A stretch of 64,000 nucleotides of DNA from Peribacillus simplex. GTDB taxonomy: Bacteria; Bacillota; Bacilli; Bacillales; DSM-1321. The notes under the pieces were generated by a model that made no database searches, had not been told where the DNA came from, and was given only the letters and a program-made list of their open reading frames with translations. The translations under genes were made by a program, and so were the position numbers. The stretch is from contig NZ_FTMX01000005.1 of NCBI RefSeq assembly GCF_900156045.1, positions 372,001 through 436,000 on the forward strand, in the 5' to 3' direction. Below, piece after piece: positions 1 to 9,188 of this stretch (the first letter of the stretch is position 1; every line of letters starts with the position of its first letter).

Positions 1-226
1 TCAAATCAATCAAGAAACAGGCAAACTGGCATTCGTGGAACTGGTTTCTACTGAAGGACATTGGCCACGTGATTTTTCATTGGATCCTAGCGGAAAATTC
101 CTGATCGCTTCTAATGAACAATCAGGGAACCTGACCCTATATGCCCGAAATGGACATGACGGAAAGTTAACATTACTGCAAAAAGATGTTCAAGTACCCT
201 TCCCTGTTTGCGTAAAATTCTTATAA
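1..226 (+). CDS. 6-phosphogluconolactonase-like (lactonase/YkgB family), C-terminal end only
   Basis: The reading frame is open from the window edge to a TAA at 224-226, so only the last ~74 residues are visible and the true start lies outside. The end reads like the last blade of the seven-bladed propeller lactonase family: a W-P-R-D-F motif, then D-P-S-G-K-F-L, then the N-L-T-L-Y strand and a closing V-C-V-K-F. Family members hydrolyse 6-phosphogluconolactone in the oxidative pentose phosphate route. A strong hairpin terminator follows directly. Family assignment is fairly safe; the exact substrate is inferred. Confidence 0.75.
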   Translation, partial: QINQETGKLAFVELVSTEGHWPRDFSLDPSGKFLIASNEQSGNLTLYARNGHDGKLTLLQKDVQVPFPVCVKFL

Positions 227-233
227 TCGATAA

Positions 234-278
234 TAAAAAAGGATTGAAGCTTGTATCACAGCTTCAATCCTTTTTTAT
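234..278. terminator. Bidirectional intrinsic terminator
   Basis: A 10-bp perfect stem (GGATTGAAGC at 241-250 with GCTTCAATCC at 261-270) has an A-run on its left and a T-run on its right, so it can end transcription from both the lactonase gene (+) and the convergent endonuclease gene (-). Confidence 0.85.
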
Positions 279-287
279 TATCCTTCT

Positions 288-1085
288 TTAATTCCATTTC
301 TCCGCCATTTCGGGAAAATCTATATATGGATTACGATTACCCTGCATTTCATGTATAGCCTGGTTTCTATGTTTTTCATAAGTGCTGACCGGAAAAAGCC
401 GATGCCATTCCAAAAGCAGCTCCAGGTCAATATTGCCGCAATCGATGATTCCCTCATATCTGAGTAAAAAGTATAGAGTAGCCCTCGCCACGATGCCTTT
501 TCCGTATTCAGGTTCGAATTTATCCTCCTCTGATTTCCCGCAACCCGCTTTTATACCGGCAGCTGATTTTTCAGGGATATAATCCTTAAAATCATGGTAT
601 GGATAGTTACTCCGGCTACTGTTACATGTTGGTTCACAGGCGAACAGATGATGTAAATCCCCCCTCATCGGTTCTTTTTTATCGAACCATGATTGAGGTA
701 CGACATGCTCACAATTAACGAGAATGTCCTCCGTATTTGTTGATTCAATACCTCTTGACACCACTTCCAGTATACGGATATCTTCCTCAATTACTCGTAC
801 AGGGTCCATCCCTTTACCTGAATACAGGCTTTTCAACTGGCCATTTTCCTGTAAATCCACCCAAGGGTAAACATGACGATGTGGTGAGTAGTTCAGCTGG
901 TTTTTATGGGTTGCCACAAGTAGGTCCTTCAATCCTTCCCGGTCCAATGGACCATCTTTATAGTATGCCAGCTTAAGTTCCTGATCCTTGGTTTCATCAT
1001 AGTATTCGCGGTTTTCATTGAAGTTCACAAGTGCAGCCATTGCCATTTCCCGTTCTTTTTCAAGTACTTCAAAACTATATTTCAT
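288..1085 (-). CDS. Endonuclease I (EndA/NucM/Bsn-type) family nuclease, no signal peptide
   Basis: A 265-residue protein with the endonuclease I hallmarks: N-C-E-H-V-V-P-Q-S-W-F (about 124-134), D-L-H-H-L-F just after it, C-N-S-S-R-S-N-Y-P-Y, and a C-terminal N-x-x-I-x-x-x-Q-G-N-R-N-P-Y-I-D-F-P. These are the beta-beta-alpha-metal active-site segments of a sugar-non-specific, metal-dependent nuclease. Relatives such as B. subtilis Bsn (YurI) are secreted, but this N-terminus (Met-Lys-Tyr-Ser-Phe-Glu-Val-Leu) is charged and lacks a hydrophobic core, so the protein appears cytoplasmic or exported by another route. The start has a good G-rich RBS. Biological role unknown. Confidence 0.8.
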   Translation of the reverse strand: MKYSFEVLEKEREMAMAALVNFNENREYYDETKDQELKLAYYKDGPLDREGLKDLLVATHKNQLNYSPHRHVYPWVDLQENGQLKSLYSGKGMDPVRVIEEDIRILEVVSRGIESTNTEDILVNCEHVVPQSWFDKKEPMRGDLHHLFACEPTCNSSRSNYPYHDFKDYIPEKSAAGIKAGCGKSEEDKFEPEYGKGIVARATLYFLLRYEGIIDCGNIDLELLLEWHRLFPVSTYEKHRNQAIHEMQGNRNPYIDFPEMAEKWN

Positions 1086-1177
1086 CCACTCATCCCCCCG
1101 CTTCTATTAAAACCTATCTTTTCCATAATTTAAGTTTAATAGAAATCATTTGAGAAAAAAAGGTGCTTTAGAAGGGT

Positions 1178-1792
1178 CTAACGAAGAATTTCAATAAAAT
1201 GGGTAAGGATTTTCGCCGTCATTCCCCAGATTACCCGTTCATTATATATGTAAAAATATTCTTCCATCTGTTTTGGCTGCCATTTATAATTCTCCCCGCC
1301 AACTACTAAATCATGAGGGAAGTTGTCATGCGGTTCCACCTTATATTTGACATGATAAATCTCTGGCGGTTTTTCCATGAAAAAGGATAGTGGGACCGTA
1401 AAAACGGTTTCTACCTCAGCTGGATTAGGTATTATCCGTTGATGGTTACGAACAAATCCTGCATATGGATAGACAATCATCCCAAATGGAGATACCAAAT
1501 AATCGATCGGAAAGACATTTTCGATATCTTCTTTTCTCAAATTAAGTTCCTCATATGTTTCCCTTAGGGCAGCCGCCTGTTCATCATGGTCCAGCTTGTC
1601 TATTTTCCCGCCCGGAAAACATATATCCCCCGGCTGCCTTCTCAGTTTGTGTGAACGCTCTTCGAAAAGAACATGAATTCCATCTTCTTTCTCTATAAGC
1701 GGTACCAATACAGCATACTTTGAAAAATTCCCACTCCCTAAAATTTCAGGGATATGTAATGTCAGTTTTTTTGTTATATCTTCATTATTCAT
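1178..1792 (-). CDS. CoA-pyrophosphatase-type Nudix hydrolase
   Basis: Carries the CoA-hydrolase version of the Nudix box: L-R-R-Q-P-G-D-I-C-F-P-G-G-K-I-D followed by A-L-R-E-T-Y-E-E-L, with the conserved F-P-G-G preceding the metal-binding R-E-x-x-E-E helix. Such enzymes cleave CoA or oxidised CoA to 3',5'-ADP and phosphopantetheine. An upstream in-frame GTG (1834) touches its SD sequence and is unlikely to be used; the ATG at 1792 has GAGGTG six bases upstream, giving a 204-residue protein. It is not in an obvious operon. Family assignment is firm; CoA as substrate comes from the motif, not from context. Confidence 0.82.
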   Translation of the reverse strand: MNNEDITKKLTLHIPEILGSGNFSKYAVLVPLIEKEDGIHVLFEERSHKLRRQPGDICFPGGKIDKLDHDEQAAALRETYEELNLRKEDIENVFPIDYLVSPFGMIVYPYAGFVRNHQRIIPNPAEVETVFTVPLSFFMEKPPEIYHVKYKVEPHDNFPHDLVVGGENYKWQPKQMEEYFYIYNERVIWGMTAKILTHFIEILR

Positions 1793-1950
1793 GTCCCTCA
1801 CCTCTTCTGCCTGATAGTATTGATTTTCTGCCACTCCTTATCATTCCATTTTCGAACATCCGCTATAACTAAGCAAGGAAAACGATTCCAAAATGTCCCC
1901 TAAGTTCGCAATATAATTCTTTTCCGCTTATTCTTCCTAAATCATTGCCA

Positions 1951-1982
1951 AAAGCACCGTTCAAATTTCTGAACGGTGCTAA
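1951..1982 (-). terminator. Hairpin, probable terminator of the aminotransferase transcript
   Basis: Perfect 10-bp stem (1953-1962 with 1971-1980); on the minus strand it is followed by a short TTTT. It lies downstream of the aminotransferase gene, separated from it by the inserted repeat element. Confidence 0.5.
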
Positions 1983-2042
1983 AATTAAATGCAGCAGTCT
2001 CGTTTAAAAAGCAAAGTATCGATGCGATCTTTCTTAAATAAA

Positions 2043-2215
2043 GGCTGTTTTCGCATACTTTGTTGCTATTTACCAAGTAAAGCGGTGTGGTTGATTTCCC
2101 CTCCAGATGCTCGCTTTCCCCGGGCGGGCGGTGCTCCCGCAGGAGTCTCGCACTTGCACTTCAATCAACCTTAAATCGTTTTGTGTTAAAAACAACAATC
2201 TTTACGAAAAGAGCC
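2043..2215 (+). mobile_element. MITE-like element, copy A (173 bp)
   Basis: Begins GGCTGTTTTCG and ends CGAAAAGAGCC; the two ~30-bp ends are imperfect inverted repeats (about 22 of 30 positions). The 8 bp TAAATAAA occurs directly on both sides (2035-2042 and 2216-2223), a perfect target-site duplication. The middle is GC-rich and self-complementary (GCGGG/CCCGC and GGTTGATT/AATCAACC), and there is no ORF. The GGC ends plus 8-bp duplication resemble ISL3-family transposons (inference), so it is probably mobilised in trans. Confidence 0.85.
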
Positions 2216-2297
2216 TAAATAAAAAAAAGGTATCAACAAGTACATACAGAAACTTGAACAAATGCTGAATTTTCAGTTTTTTGCCATCACCTTATTT

Positions 2298-3638
2298 TCA
2301 TAGTTCAGCTAGCGTTCGTTTTACAGTCGTTATGATGAATGAAAAATCCTCTTCAGTTATACTAAGTGGGGGAGAAAGGGTCAGGACATTATTGTAACCT
2401 GCTACTGTATCACCATTTTTACCTATGATCAGACCCTTTTCTTTACATGATGCAATTACTTTATTGATTTTGGAAAGTTCAATCGGTTGCTTTGTCAGTT
2501 TATCTTCCACTAGCTCAATGCCTACCAACAAACCTTTCCCACGTACATCCCCAACATTGGGATGAGATTTGATTTCTTCAAACTCTTGCAGAAAGCGTAG
2601 ACCTAACTCCTTAGACCGTTCTATAAGTTTTTCATTTTCATATATTTCAATATTCTTCAAAGCAAGAGCACAGGCAGCCGGATTGCCGCCAAATGTATTG
2701 ACATGTCGAAAGCGGTCATAAACGTCCGAGCCAATATACGCTTCATAAATTTCACGTTTGACTGCCGTAGCGGATAATGGCAGGTAAGCGCTTGTGATTC
2801 CTTTAGCCATTGTTACAATGTCTGGTTTTACATCATAGTTCATAAATCCGAACTTCTTACCAGTACGTCCAAACCCGCAAATGACCTCATCCGAAATGAG
2901 AAGGACACCATTTTTCTCACAAATTTCCTTGACACGTTTCATATATCCATCAGGCGGCATCAAAATTCCGCCCCCAGTGATGATTGGTTCCATGATGACC
3001 GCAGCCACCGTTTCGCTCAACTCCCATGTAATGGTCCGTTCAATTTCCGCTGCACTTTTTTCACCGCTTTCATCCTCTGGATTTCGGTAGGAATCTGGCG
3101 GTGATACATGAAGAAATCCTGGGGCGAGTGGTTCATATTTATATTTTCGCTGTGCCTGCCCGGTGGCTGATAGGGCGCCCATTGAATTACCATGATAGCC
3201 ACGATAACGGGAAATGAATTTATAACGTCCATGTTCACCTTTTTGCTGATGATACTGCCGAGCAATTTTAAAAGCAGTCTCATTCGCTTCTGAACCGCTG
3301 TTAGAGAAGAAAATCACATAATCCCCACCAAGCCATTCATTTAATTTCTCTGCTAGCTTAATGGCCGGGACGTGGCTATTCGTTAAAGGGGCATAAGGAA
3401 GTTCCTTCAGCTGTTCGTAAGCCGCTTCAGCCAGTTCCGTGCGGCCATACCCAACGTTTACACACCATAAACCTGACATCCCATCCAGGAAACGATTCCC
3501 ATCAACATCCGTTATCCATGCTCCTTGCCCGTTTTTGATCACCATTGCTCCAGGGCTGGATTCAGCCCCTTTCATATGATGCCATACATATTTACCATCC
3601 ATCGCTTTAAGATCCTGACCTTGTTTTTCAACTTGCAT
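2298..3638 (-). CDS. Class III omega-aminotransferase (beta-alanine/taurine:pyruvate type)
   Basis: A full-length (446 aa) fold-type I PLP enzyme: S-N-S-G-S-E-A-N-E (112-120) for phosphate binding, D250 in L-L-I-S-D-E-V-I-C-G-F-G-R-T-G, and the Schiff-base lysine K279 in M-A-K-G-I-T-S. It resembles beta-alanine:pyruvate and taurine:pyruvate aminotransferases and B. subtilis YhxA. The upstream partner gene encodes a CoA-acylating semialdehyde dehydrogenase; together they would turn beta-alanine or 3-aminoisobutyrate into malonate/methylmalonate semialdehyde and then acetyl- or propionyl-CoA. The gap between the genes is about 70 bp with a strong RBS (TAGGAGGAG). Substrate is inferred from the pairing. 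Confidence 0.82.
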   Translation of the reverse strand: MQVEKQGQDLKAMDGKYVWHHMKGAESSPGAMVIKNGQGAWITDVDGNRFLDGMSGLWCVNVGYGRTELAEAAYEQLKELPYAPLTNSHVPAIKLAEKLNEWLGGDYVIFFSNSGSEANETAFKIARQYHQQKGEHGRYKFISRYRGYHGNSMGALSATGQAQRKYKYEPLAPGFLHVSPPDSYRNPEDESGEKSAAEIERTITWELSETVAAVIMEPIITGGGILMPPDGYMKRVKEICEKNGVLLISDEVICGFGRTGKKFGFMNYDVKPDIVTMAKGITSAYLPLSATAVKREIYEAYIGSDVYDRFRHVNTFGGNPAACALALKNIEIYENEKLIERSKELGLRFLQEFEEIKSHPNVGDVRGKGLLVGIELVEDKLTKQPIELSKINKVIASCKEKGLIIGKNGDTVAGYNNVLTLSPPLSITEEDFSFIITTVKRTLAEL

Positions 3639-3708
3639 AGTTACACTCCTCCTAAAATAATTTATAAATGAAGGCCGACCACAATTTGTGTCGACCCCTA
3701 CTTTCCTA

Positions 3709-5166
3709 TCAGTATCTTGCTGTTAACATTTTCTTTCTAGTGTAAAATTCAACGCCATCTTTCCCATTGGCATGAAGGTCTCCATAAAATGAACTTTTAT
3801 AGCCGGAAAATGGAAAGAATGCCATTGGCGCGGGTACCCCAAGGTTAATACCAAGCATCCCTGCATCAATTTCTTCGCGAAATTCCCGGATGGCTTTTGC
3901 ACTATCCGTATAGAGGCAGGCACCATTGGCAAATTCGGATTGATTGGTCAATTCGATTGCTTCTTCAAGGGTATTAACCCGTACTATGGATAAGACAGGG
4001 GCAAAAATTTCATCCTTCCATATTTTCATATTTGTTTTCACATGATCAAATAAAGTCGGTCCAACGTAATAGCCATTTTCCTGATCGCCTTCATTCCTGC
4101 CATCACGAAGGAGGACAGCTCCTTCTTTTTCCCCGATTTCAATATATTGTTCAGTTCTCTTTTTATGAGTATCACGGATCACTGGTCCCAGGAAAACGTC
4201 CTTATCCATTCCATTTCCAATCTTGATATTATCCGCTGCAGCCTTTAATCTCTCAACGAGTGAATCTCCAACTTCTCCCACCGCTACAACCACTGACGCA
4301 GCCATGCAGCGCTCGCCTGCAGATCCGAAAGCGGCATTCGTTATGTTCGTTACCGCATTATCCAAGTCTGCATCAGGCATGACGATAGAATGATTTTTCG
4401 CACCTGATAAAGCCTGGACACGTTTTTTATTTGCAGCTGCCGTTTTGTATACATACTCTGCGACAGGCTGGGATCCCACAAATGATACCGCTTTAATGTC
4501 TTCATGTTCCAAAATCCCATTCACGACATCGTGGGCACCATGGACGATATTGACAACACCATCCGGAACACCGGCTTCTGTCAATAACTCCACAAGACGG
4601 TTGGCTAAGAGCGGTGTCCGTTCTGAAGGTTTTAAGATAAACGTATTTCCACAAGCAATTGCCAGCGGGAACATCCAACATGGTACCATCATCGGAAAAT
4701 TAAATGGCGTAATCCCGGCAACGACACCCATTGGATAACGATACATGCCAGATTCAATGCCTGGTGAAATATCCGGTAGCTGACTGCCCATCATCAAGGT
4801 AGGCGCACCTGCTGCGAACTCCACGCATTCAATCCCACGCTGAACCTCACCATATGCTTCTGTATAACTTTTTCCGTTTTCGATAGTGACCAGTTTTGCA
4901 AGCTCCTCCCAATGTTCTATCAATAATTGCTGGTAACGGAATAAGAAGCGGGCTCTTTTTGGAACGGCCACCTTTTTCCATTCTTTATAAGCCTCTTTAG
5001 CTACCTGCACCGCCTGGTTTACATCTTCCTTTGTTGAAAGGGGTACGTTTGCCAATGCTTCCCCAGTTGCCGGATTAGGCACTTGTTCATGTTTCGAAGT
5101 TGTGGAATCCACCCATTTGCCACCGATATAATTTTTCAACGTTTCTACATCATTGATAACTGCCAT
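3709..5166 (-). CDS. mmsA: CoA-acylating methylmalonate-semialdehyde dehydrogenase
   Basis: 485 residues from the ATG at 5166, which has GGAGGG eight bases upstream; an earlier in-frame ATG (5190) lies before this RBS and is not used. Catalytic Cys287 sits in G-E-R-C-M-A, the same position as in B. subtilis IolA/MmsA, and the general-base Glu of hydrolytic ALDHs is absent around L-S-G-A-K-N-H, as expected for CoA-dependent members. It converts malonate or methylmalonate semialdehyde plus CoA and NAD to acetyl- or propionyl-CoA and CO2. No inositol genes are near, so with the adjacent aminotransferase a role in beta-alanine, valine or pyrimidine breakdown is more likely. Confidence 0.9.
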   Translation of the reverse strand: MAVINDVETLKNYIGGKWVDSTTSKHEQVPNPATGEALANVPLSTKEDVNQAVQVAKEAYKEWKKVAVPKRARFLFRYQQLLIEHWEELAKLVTIENGKSYTEAYGEVQRGIECVEFAAGAPTLMMGSQLPDISPGIESGMYRYPMGVVAGITPFNFPMMVPCWMFPLAIACGNTFILKPSERTPLLANRLVELLTEAGVPDGVVNIVHGAHDVVNGILEHEDIKAVSFVGSQPVAEYVYKTAAANKKRVQALSGAKNHSIVMPDADLDNAVTNITNAAFGSAGERCMAASVVVAVGEVGDSLVERLKAAADNIKIGNGMDKDVFLGPVIRDTHKKRTEQYIEIGEKEGAVLLRDGRNEGDQENGYYVGPTLFDHVKTNMKIWKDEIFAPVLSIVRVNTLEEAIELTNQSEFANGACLYTDSAKAIREFREEIDAGMLGINLGVPAPMAFFPFSGYKSSFYGDLHANGKDGVEFYTRKKMLTARY

Positions 5167-5385
5167 TAAATAAACCCTCCATTTCAACACGATTTAATAG
5201 TTTCATTATATTTTTCGAATCGACTTTTTACATTAGACGTTTTGTATAGTTTTTGATTCAATATTTGCACATATTGTTTGTTTTTGATTTTCCATATTCA
5301 TATAATCTTGAACAGAAATTCAGGCTTTCAAAACCGATGATTATTTTCTGATTACTTTAACTTTAATCCGCAAACTTCACAGTCA

Positions 5386-5934
5386 TCATTTTATAATGGA
5401 ATATAGCTTTATGTCTTGATGCTTTCCCTTAACAAACATTCCTTTTCTTATGATTCCCTCAAAAGACATACCAGCCTTTTGCATGACTCGCTCTGAACCC
5501 AAATTTTCAACGAAACACCGTGCTTGTATTCGAACTAGGTTCATATTTTCGAAGCCAAAGGCGATTATCTTTTGGGTTGCCTCCGTCATTAAGCCACTCC
5601 CCCAATATTCGGGAGCAAGCACATACCCGATTTCTGCACTACGATGATCAACCTGCCATGAAACAAAATCAATAGTACCAATCAACTTACCACTTTCCTT
5701 GTGTTCTATGCCCCATGGAGCAATTTTCTTATCCTCATAATTTTGTAGGATATATCGGATAAAATCTTTTGTATCACTTAGGGAACGATGAGCATCCCAT
5801 GTCACGAAACGGGAAACTTCACTATTGGATGCATAAGCGTACATGTCTGCGGCATCATTCATGGTGACTTTCCTCATAACCAAGCGTTTTGATTCCATAG
5901 TAGGCAGCTGTCCATATATATCTTTCACGTTCAT
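5386..5934 (-). CDS. GNAT N-acetyltransferase (RimJ/RimL-like)
   Basis: 182 residues from the ATG at 5934, preceded by a GGGGTG RBS; the upstream ATG at 5952 has no RBS. Typical RimJ/L layout: N-terminal L-V-M-R-K-V-T, G-x-I-G-Y-V-L-A-P-E-Y-W-G-S-G-L-M-T-E-A for acetyl-CoA binding, and a C-terminal N-x-x-S-E-R-V-M-Q-K-A-G-M helix. It acetylates an amine, often a ribosomal protein N-terminus or a small molecule; target unknown. Monocistronic. Confidence 0.82.
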   Translation of the reverse strand: MNVKDIYGQLPTMESKRLVMRKVTMNDAADMYAYASNSEVSRFVTWDAHRSLSDTKDFIRYILQNYEDKKIAPWGIEHKESGKLIGTIDFVSWQVDHRSAEIGYVLAPEYWGSGLMTEATQKIIAFGFENMNLVRIQARCFVENLGSERVMQKAGMSFEGIIRKGMFVKGKHQDIKLYSIIK

Positions 5935-6109
5935 GAAAACACCCCGTTCCATTGATTAATAGTATTATAGCAAGATTGTTAAGCAATCGCTTTCCCGATT
6001 GAAATATTATCGAAACTTACTAAAAATTCAGAAAAGATGATCCAGGAGGAGATAACTCATGATAAGCAAAAATTTGAATGAGTTCTTTTCCGGAAATATG
6101 GAAGGATCA

Positions 6110-6510
6110 TATAACCGCTGCAGCAGTGATCGCAGGCTATAAAGCGGAAATGATTGTCGTGACATTACCATTGACCCCAGAAACACGGAATATGTTCATG
6201 AAAAAAGAATTCAAGTTAATGATGCTCACCGCTTTTTTCATTAATAGGAATGGGTAATCCTATCATTCAAAACGAATTGGTTCACGCGCAAATGGACAAA
6301 GATATTGCGGGTGCCGGACTTGATGTGAGCCACTTCCTGAGGTTAGTCCATTATGGAGGCTCAACACTGTAATCATCACGCTGCACACACCCGGAAATAC
6401 GGAATTTTACGACCAAAGGCTTATTCAGGATATTTGATGCCTAATTTAATGAACTATCTAAATGGGAACATTCAACAACTTTGCTTGATTACAAAAAAAG
6501 GTATCCAGAA
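6110..6510 (+). pseudogene. Remnant of a D-isomer 2-hydroxyacid dehydrogenase
   Basis: Fragments of one protein occur in different frames: V-V-T-L-P-L-T-P-E-T-R-N-M-F with F-F-I-N, then after a shift N-P-I-I-Q-N-E-L-V-H-A..D-K-D-I-A-G-A-G-L-D-V, then after another shift E-P-L-P-E-V-S-P-L-W..N-V-I-I-T-L-H-T-P-G-N-T-E-F-Y-D-Q-R. This is the order seen in the C-terminal half of GyaR/SerA-type dehydrogenases. The N-terminal half is missing, the invariant G-R-G is lost and several frameshifts are present, so it is non-functional. Confidence 0.7.
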
Positions 6511-6552
6511 TTGTTCAATGTCTGTGTACTTAAATAATCTTCCTTTGTTAGC

Positions 6553-6581
6553 TTGCAGATTCCGACATAATCTGTTATATT
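6553..6581 (+). promoter_or_regulatory. Candidate sigma-A promoter of the cold-shock gene
   Basis: TTGCAG at 6553-6558 and TATATT at 6576-6581 with a 17-bp spacer. Transcription from here gives an untranslated leader of about 100 nt before the cold-shock ORF, the length usual for cold-regulated csp mRNAs. Assigned by inspection only. Confidence 0.45.
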
Positions 6582-6691
6582 TAAAAAGAATTATTTTTGT
6601 TCGGGAAGATTGATAAGTGAAAAACTTTTCGTCTAATGATTGAGCAAGGGTAGTAACACAATGTGTGGATACACACTAGGAGGCAACAACA

Positions 6692-6892
6692 ATGGAACAA
6701 GGTAAAGTAAAATGGTTTAACGCAGAAAAAGGATTTGGCTTCATCGAACGCGAAAACGGAGACGATGTATTCGTACATTTCTCAGCTATCCAAAGCGAAG
6801 GATTCAAATCATTAGACGAAGGTCAAGAAGTTACTTTTGAAGTTGAGCAAGGTCAACGTGGACCCCAAGCTACTAACGTTCAAAAAGCGTAA
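6692..6892 (+). CDS. csp: Cold-shock protein (CspA/CspB family)
   Basis: 66 residues, the family's standard size, a single OB-fold cold-shock domain: K-V-K-W-F-N at the N-terminus, RNP1 K-G-F-G-F-I and RNP2 V-F-V-H-F. It binds single-stranded RNA/DNA and acts as an RNA chaperone. A strong RBS (TAGGAGG) precedes the ATG, a ~100-nt leader separates it from the candidate promoter, and a terminator follows. Codon use is highly biased, fitting high expression. Which csp paralogue it is cannot be told. Confidence 0.95.
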   Translation: MEQGKVKWFNAEKGFGFIERENGDDVFVHFSAIQSEGFKSLDEGQEVTFEVEQGQRGPQATNVQKA

Positions 6893-6910
6893 TTTTAAAT
6901 ACAATATATA

Positions 6911-6941
6911 ACAGATCCTACTTGTAGGGTCTGTTTTTTTT
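6911..6941 (+). terminator. Terminator of the cold-shock gene
   Basis: Stem ACAGATCCTA (6911-6920) with TAGGGTCTGT (6925-6934; one G-T pair) followed by a run of eight T. Confidence 0.85.
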
Positions 6942-6959
6942 GATTGAAAAAGCAATCAT

Positions 6960-6988
6960 AAAAAAACCCTATTCACATGGAATAGGGA
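6960..6988 (-). terminator. Terminator for the minus-strand crotonase gene
   Basis: Stem 6967-6974 with 6980-6987 (CCCTATTC/GAATAGGG); on the minus strand it is followed by seven T. It lies ~125 bp beyond the crotonase stop codon. Confidence 0.65.
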
Positions 6989-7113
6989 ACATGAAACAAG
7001 TTTAGTAAATGGTAAACTCAGTATAACACACTAGGAATAGAAACCCTAATTTATCCGAAAAGTAAAAATTATCAAGCACTTTCGATGCCCTGGATTCCCT
7101 GATATTACCCCAT

Positions 7114-7968
7114 TCATTTCTTTTCTACTTCATAAGTTCGATCTGTTCCCCATGGATAAAACGGTGGCATATCCGTGCTGCTTTTCATTTTGAATTCGGC
7201 TTTCCTTTTTTCGAGGAAAGCTTCAATCCCTTCTAGTGCATCCGCTTGTTTTCCGGTCCAATGAATCATTTTCGATTCTATTTTATGTGATTCAACAGGA
7301 TGGTTTGCACCGAGCATCGTCCACATTAACTGCCGTGATAGCGTCACAGAGACGGAAGATGTATTTTCCGCAATGTCAGTTGCAATTTCCATTGCAGCTG
7401 ACATCAATTCGTCTGGCTCGACGATCTTGTTTACCAATCTTCCCTCATATGCTTCACTGGCCGAAATCATCCTGCCGGTAAAAATCCATTCGGAAGCTTT
7501 ACCCATTCCGACAAGCCTAGGTAAGAACCAGCCGCTGCATGCCTCCATCGTTATCCCCCGCCTCGCAAATACAAAACCCATTTTTGCATTTGATGAAGCG
7601 ATTCTAATATCCATGGGTAAAGTCATAGTTATCCCTATCCCGACTGCCGCTCCATTAATGGCCGCTATCATAGGTTTCTTCATCTCAAAAATCCGTAATG
7701 ACAACATTCCCCCTGCATCGCGATATTCAACCAAAGGAGTGTGATCCATAAAGGTTTCTGCACCTTTTTCCAAATCCATTCCAGCACAAAAAGCATCCCC
7801 AGCGCCAGTTAAAATAACGGCTCGTACGTCATCATTTTCATCCGCTTCATTAAAAGCGTGAATCATCTCCTCACACATCTTTTCATTGAAAGCATTCATT
7901 TTCTCAGGACGATTAAGAGTAACAATCATGACACGGTCGACGATTTCACTAGTTATCGTGGAATACAA
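7114..7968 (-). CDS. Enoyl-CoA hydratase/isomerase (crotonase) family protein
   Basis: 284 residues starting at TTG (7968) with AAGGAGGG seven bases upstream. Crotonase features: N-R-P-E-K-M-N-A-F for CoA binding, G-A-G-D-A-F-C-A-G-M-D-L (oxyanion hole), then A-A-I-N-G-A-A-V-G-I-G at about 102-112 and the A-R-R-G-I-T-M-E-A segment. In this last segment the second catalytic Glu is kept while the first position is Gly-Ile, so it may be an isomerase-type or side-branch member rather than a classical hydratase. The C-terminus is extended (P-P-F-Y-P-W-G). Not in a fatty-acid operon; substrate unknown. Confidence 0.82.
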   Translation of the reverse strand: MYSTITSEIVDRVMIVTLNRPEKMNAFNEKMCEEMIHAFNEADENDDVRAVILTGAGDAFCAGMDLEKGAETFMDHTPLVEYRDAGGMLSLRIFEMKKPMIAAINGAAVGIGITMTLPMDIRIASSNAKMGFVFARRGITMEACSGWFLPRLVGMGKASEWIFTGRMISASEAYEGRLVNKIVEPDELMSAAMEIATDIAENTSSVSVTLSRQLMWTMLGANHPVESHKIESKMIHWTGKQADALEGIEAFLEKRKAEFKMKSSTDMPPFYPWGTDRTYEVEKK

Positions 7969-8150
7969 TAACAGTCCCTCCTTCTCTCACAAATTGAAAA
8001 AATTCTACATTAGTTAATTTTTACATATAATTACATATTATATGTTTTATTTTCAGATTCCTAGTAATTTATTTTAACATACTGATAAATAATTTAATTC
8101 TGCTGGAAAACTGCTCCGATTCCAAGAATATTTAACGTGAATGTGTAAAA

Positions 8151-8181
8151 AAGACCAGTTGCAAATGCAACTGGTTTTTTG
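8151..8181. terminator. Terminator of the opp operon
   Basis: Stem CCAGTTGC (8155-8162) with GCAACTGG (8167-8174), A-run on the left and T-run on the right, so functional in both directions; it lies immediately after the last opp gene. Confidence 0.8.
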
Positions 8182-8182
8182 T

Positions 8183-9175
8183 TTACCAATATAAATGACA
8201 AGCAACGAAATGCCCTGGTTTTTGTTCTTTCCATTCAGGTACAGCACTGGAGCATATCTCCATCGCTTTAGGGCAGCGAGTTCGGAATACACAGCCGCTC
8301 GGCGGATTGATGGGACTTGGTACATCGCCTTTAAGTACGATCCTTTCCCGTTTAATAGTCGGGTCTGGTATCGGCACTGCTGAAAGCAAGGCCTGTGTGT
8401 AAGGGTGAAGCGGATCTTTCGTTAATGAATCACTATCCGAAAGTTCCATCATTCTTCCAAGGTACATGACTAAAATGCGATCTGAAATATACTTGACCAT
8501 TGATAAATCATGCGCGATGAATAAATAAGTCAATCCCATTTCTTTTTGAAGCTCTTTTAATAAGTTTACCACTTGAGCCTGTATCGAAACGTCCAAGGCA
8601 GAAATTGGTTCATCACAAACGATGAATTTAGGATTTAAAGCCAAAGCCCTTGCGATTCCAATCCGCTGGCGTTGTCCACCACTGAATTCATGGGGAAAAC
8701 GAGTGATATGTTCCGGACTTAAACCAACCAGCTTTAACAGGTCTTCCACCCGTTTTCTTCGCTCTTTACCTTTTGATATCCCATGAATGGCAAGTGGCTC
8801 CCCAATCAATTCCTCTACCTTCATCCTTGGGTTCAAGGATGCATAGGGATCTTGGAAAATCATTTGTATTTCACGGCGGATATGTGACATTTCCCCAGGT
8901 TTGTAATCGAAAATATTTTTCCCCTGAAAAAGAACTTCTCCATCTGTCGGTTCATAAAGCCGAGTGATTGTACGACCTGCAGTCGACTTACCGCAACCAC
9001 TTTCCCCTACAAGACCGACCGTTTCCCCTGGATAGATTTTGAGATCCAAACCATCTACCGCTTTCAGCGATTGAGAACCGATAGGAAAATGCTTCTTCAG
9101 ATTCTTTATTTCAACAAGAGGAGAATTTTCGTTGTCTGTCTTTTCTTTTACGGCCTTATTTTTCAGTGAAACCAT
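8183..9175 (-). CDS. oppF: Oligopeptide ABC transporter ATP-binding protein OppF
   Basis: 330 residues from the ATG at 9175 (AAAGGAGG upstream; the longer frame overlaps oppD and has no RBS). Walker [10 protein letters not shown], signature F-S-G-G-Q-R-Q-R, Walker B F-I-V-C-D-E-P, and the OppD/F-type C-terminal cysteine region (C-x5-C-x5-C..C) near residues 292-326. It is one of the two cytoplasmic ATPases that power peptide import with OppBC. Last gene of oppABCDF, 13 bp after oppD. Confidence 0.93.
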   Translation of the reverse strand: MVSLKNKAVKEKTDNENSPLVEIKNLKKHFPIGSQSLKAVDGLDLKIYPGETVGLVGESGCGKSTAGRTITRLYEPTDGEVLFQGKNIFDYKPGEMSHIRREIQMIFQDPYASLNPRMKVEELIGEPLAIHGISKGKERRKRVEDLLKLVGLSPEHITRFPHEFSGGQRQRIGIARALALNPKFIVCDEPISALDVSIQAQVVNLLKELQKEMGLTYLFIAHDLSMVKYISDRILVMYLGRMMELSDSDSLTKDPLHPYTQALLSAVPIPDPTIKRERIVLKGDVPSPINPPSGCVFRTRCPKAMEICSSAVPEWKEQKPGHFVACHLYW

Positions 9176-9188
9176 TGGTTCTCCTCCT

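Noticed and set aside
1989-2174. Small plus-strand ORF near 2.0-2.2 kb (and similar at 18.2 kb)
   Set aside because: Both lie inside or across the MITE copies and differ in frame; they are chance openings in GC-rich repeat DNA.
5191-5385. Possible sigma-54 promoter upstream of mmsA
   Set aside because: No TGGCAC-N5-TTGC arrangement is present on the minus strand; only isolated TGCA-type words occur.
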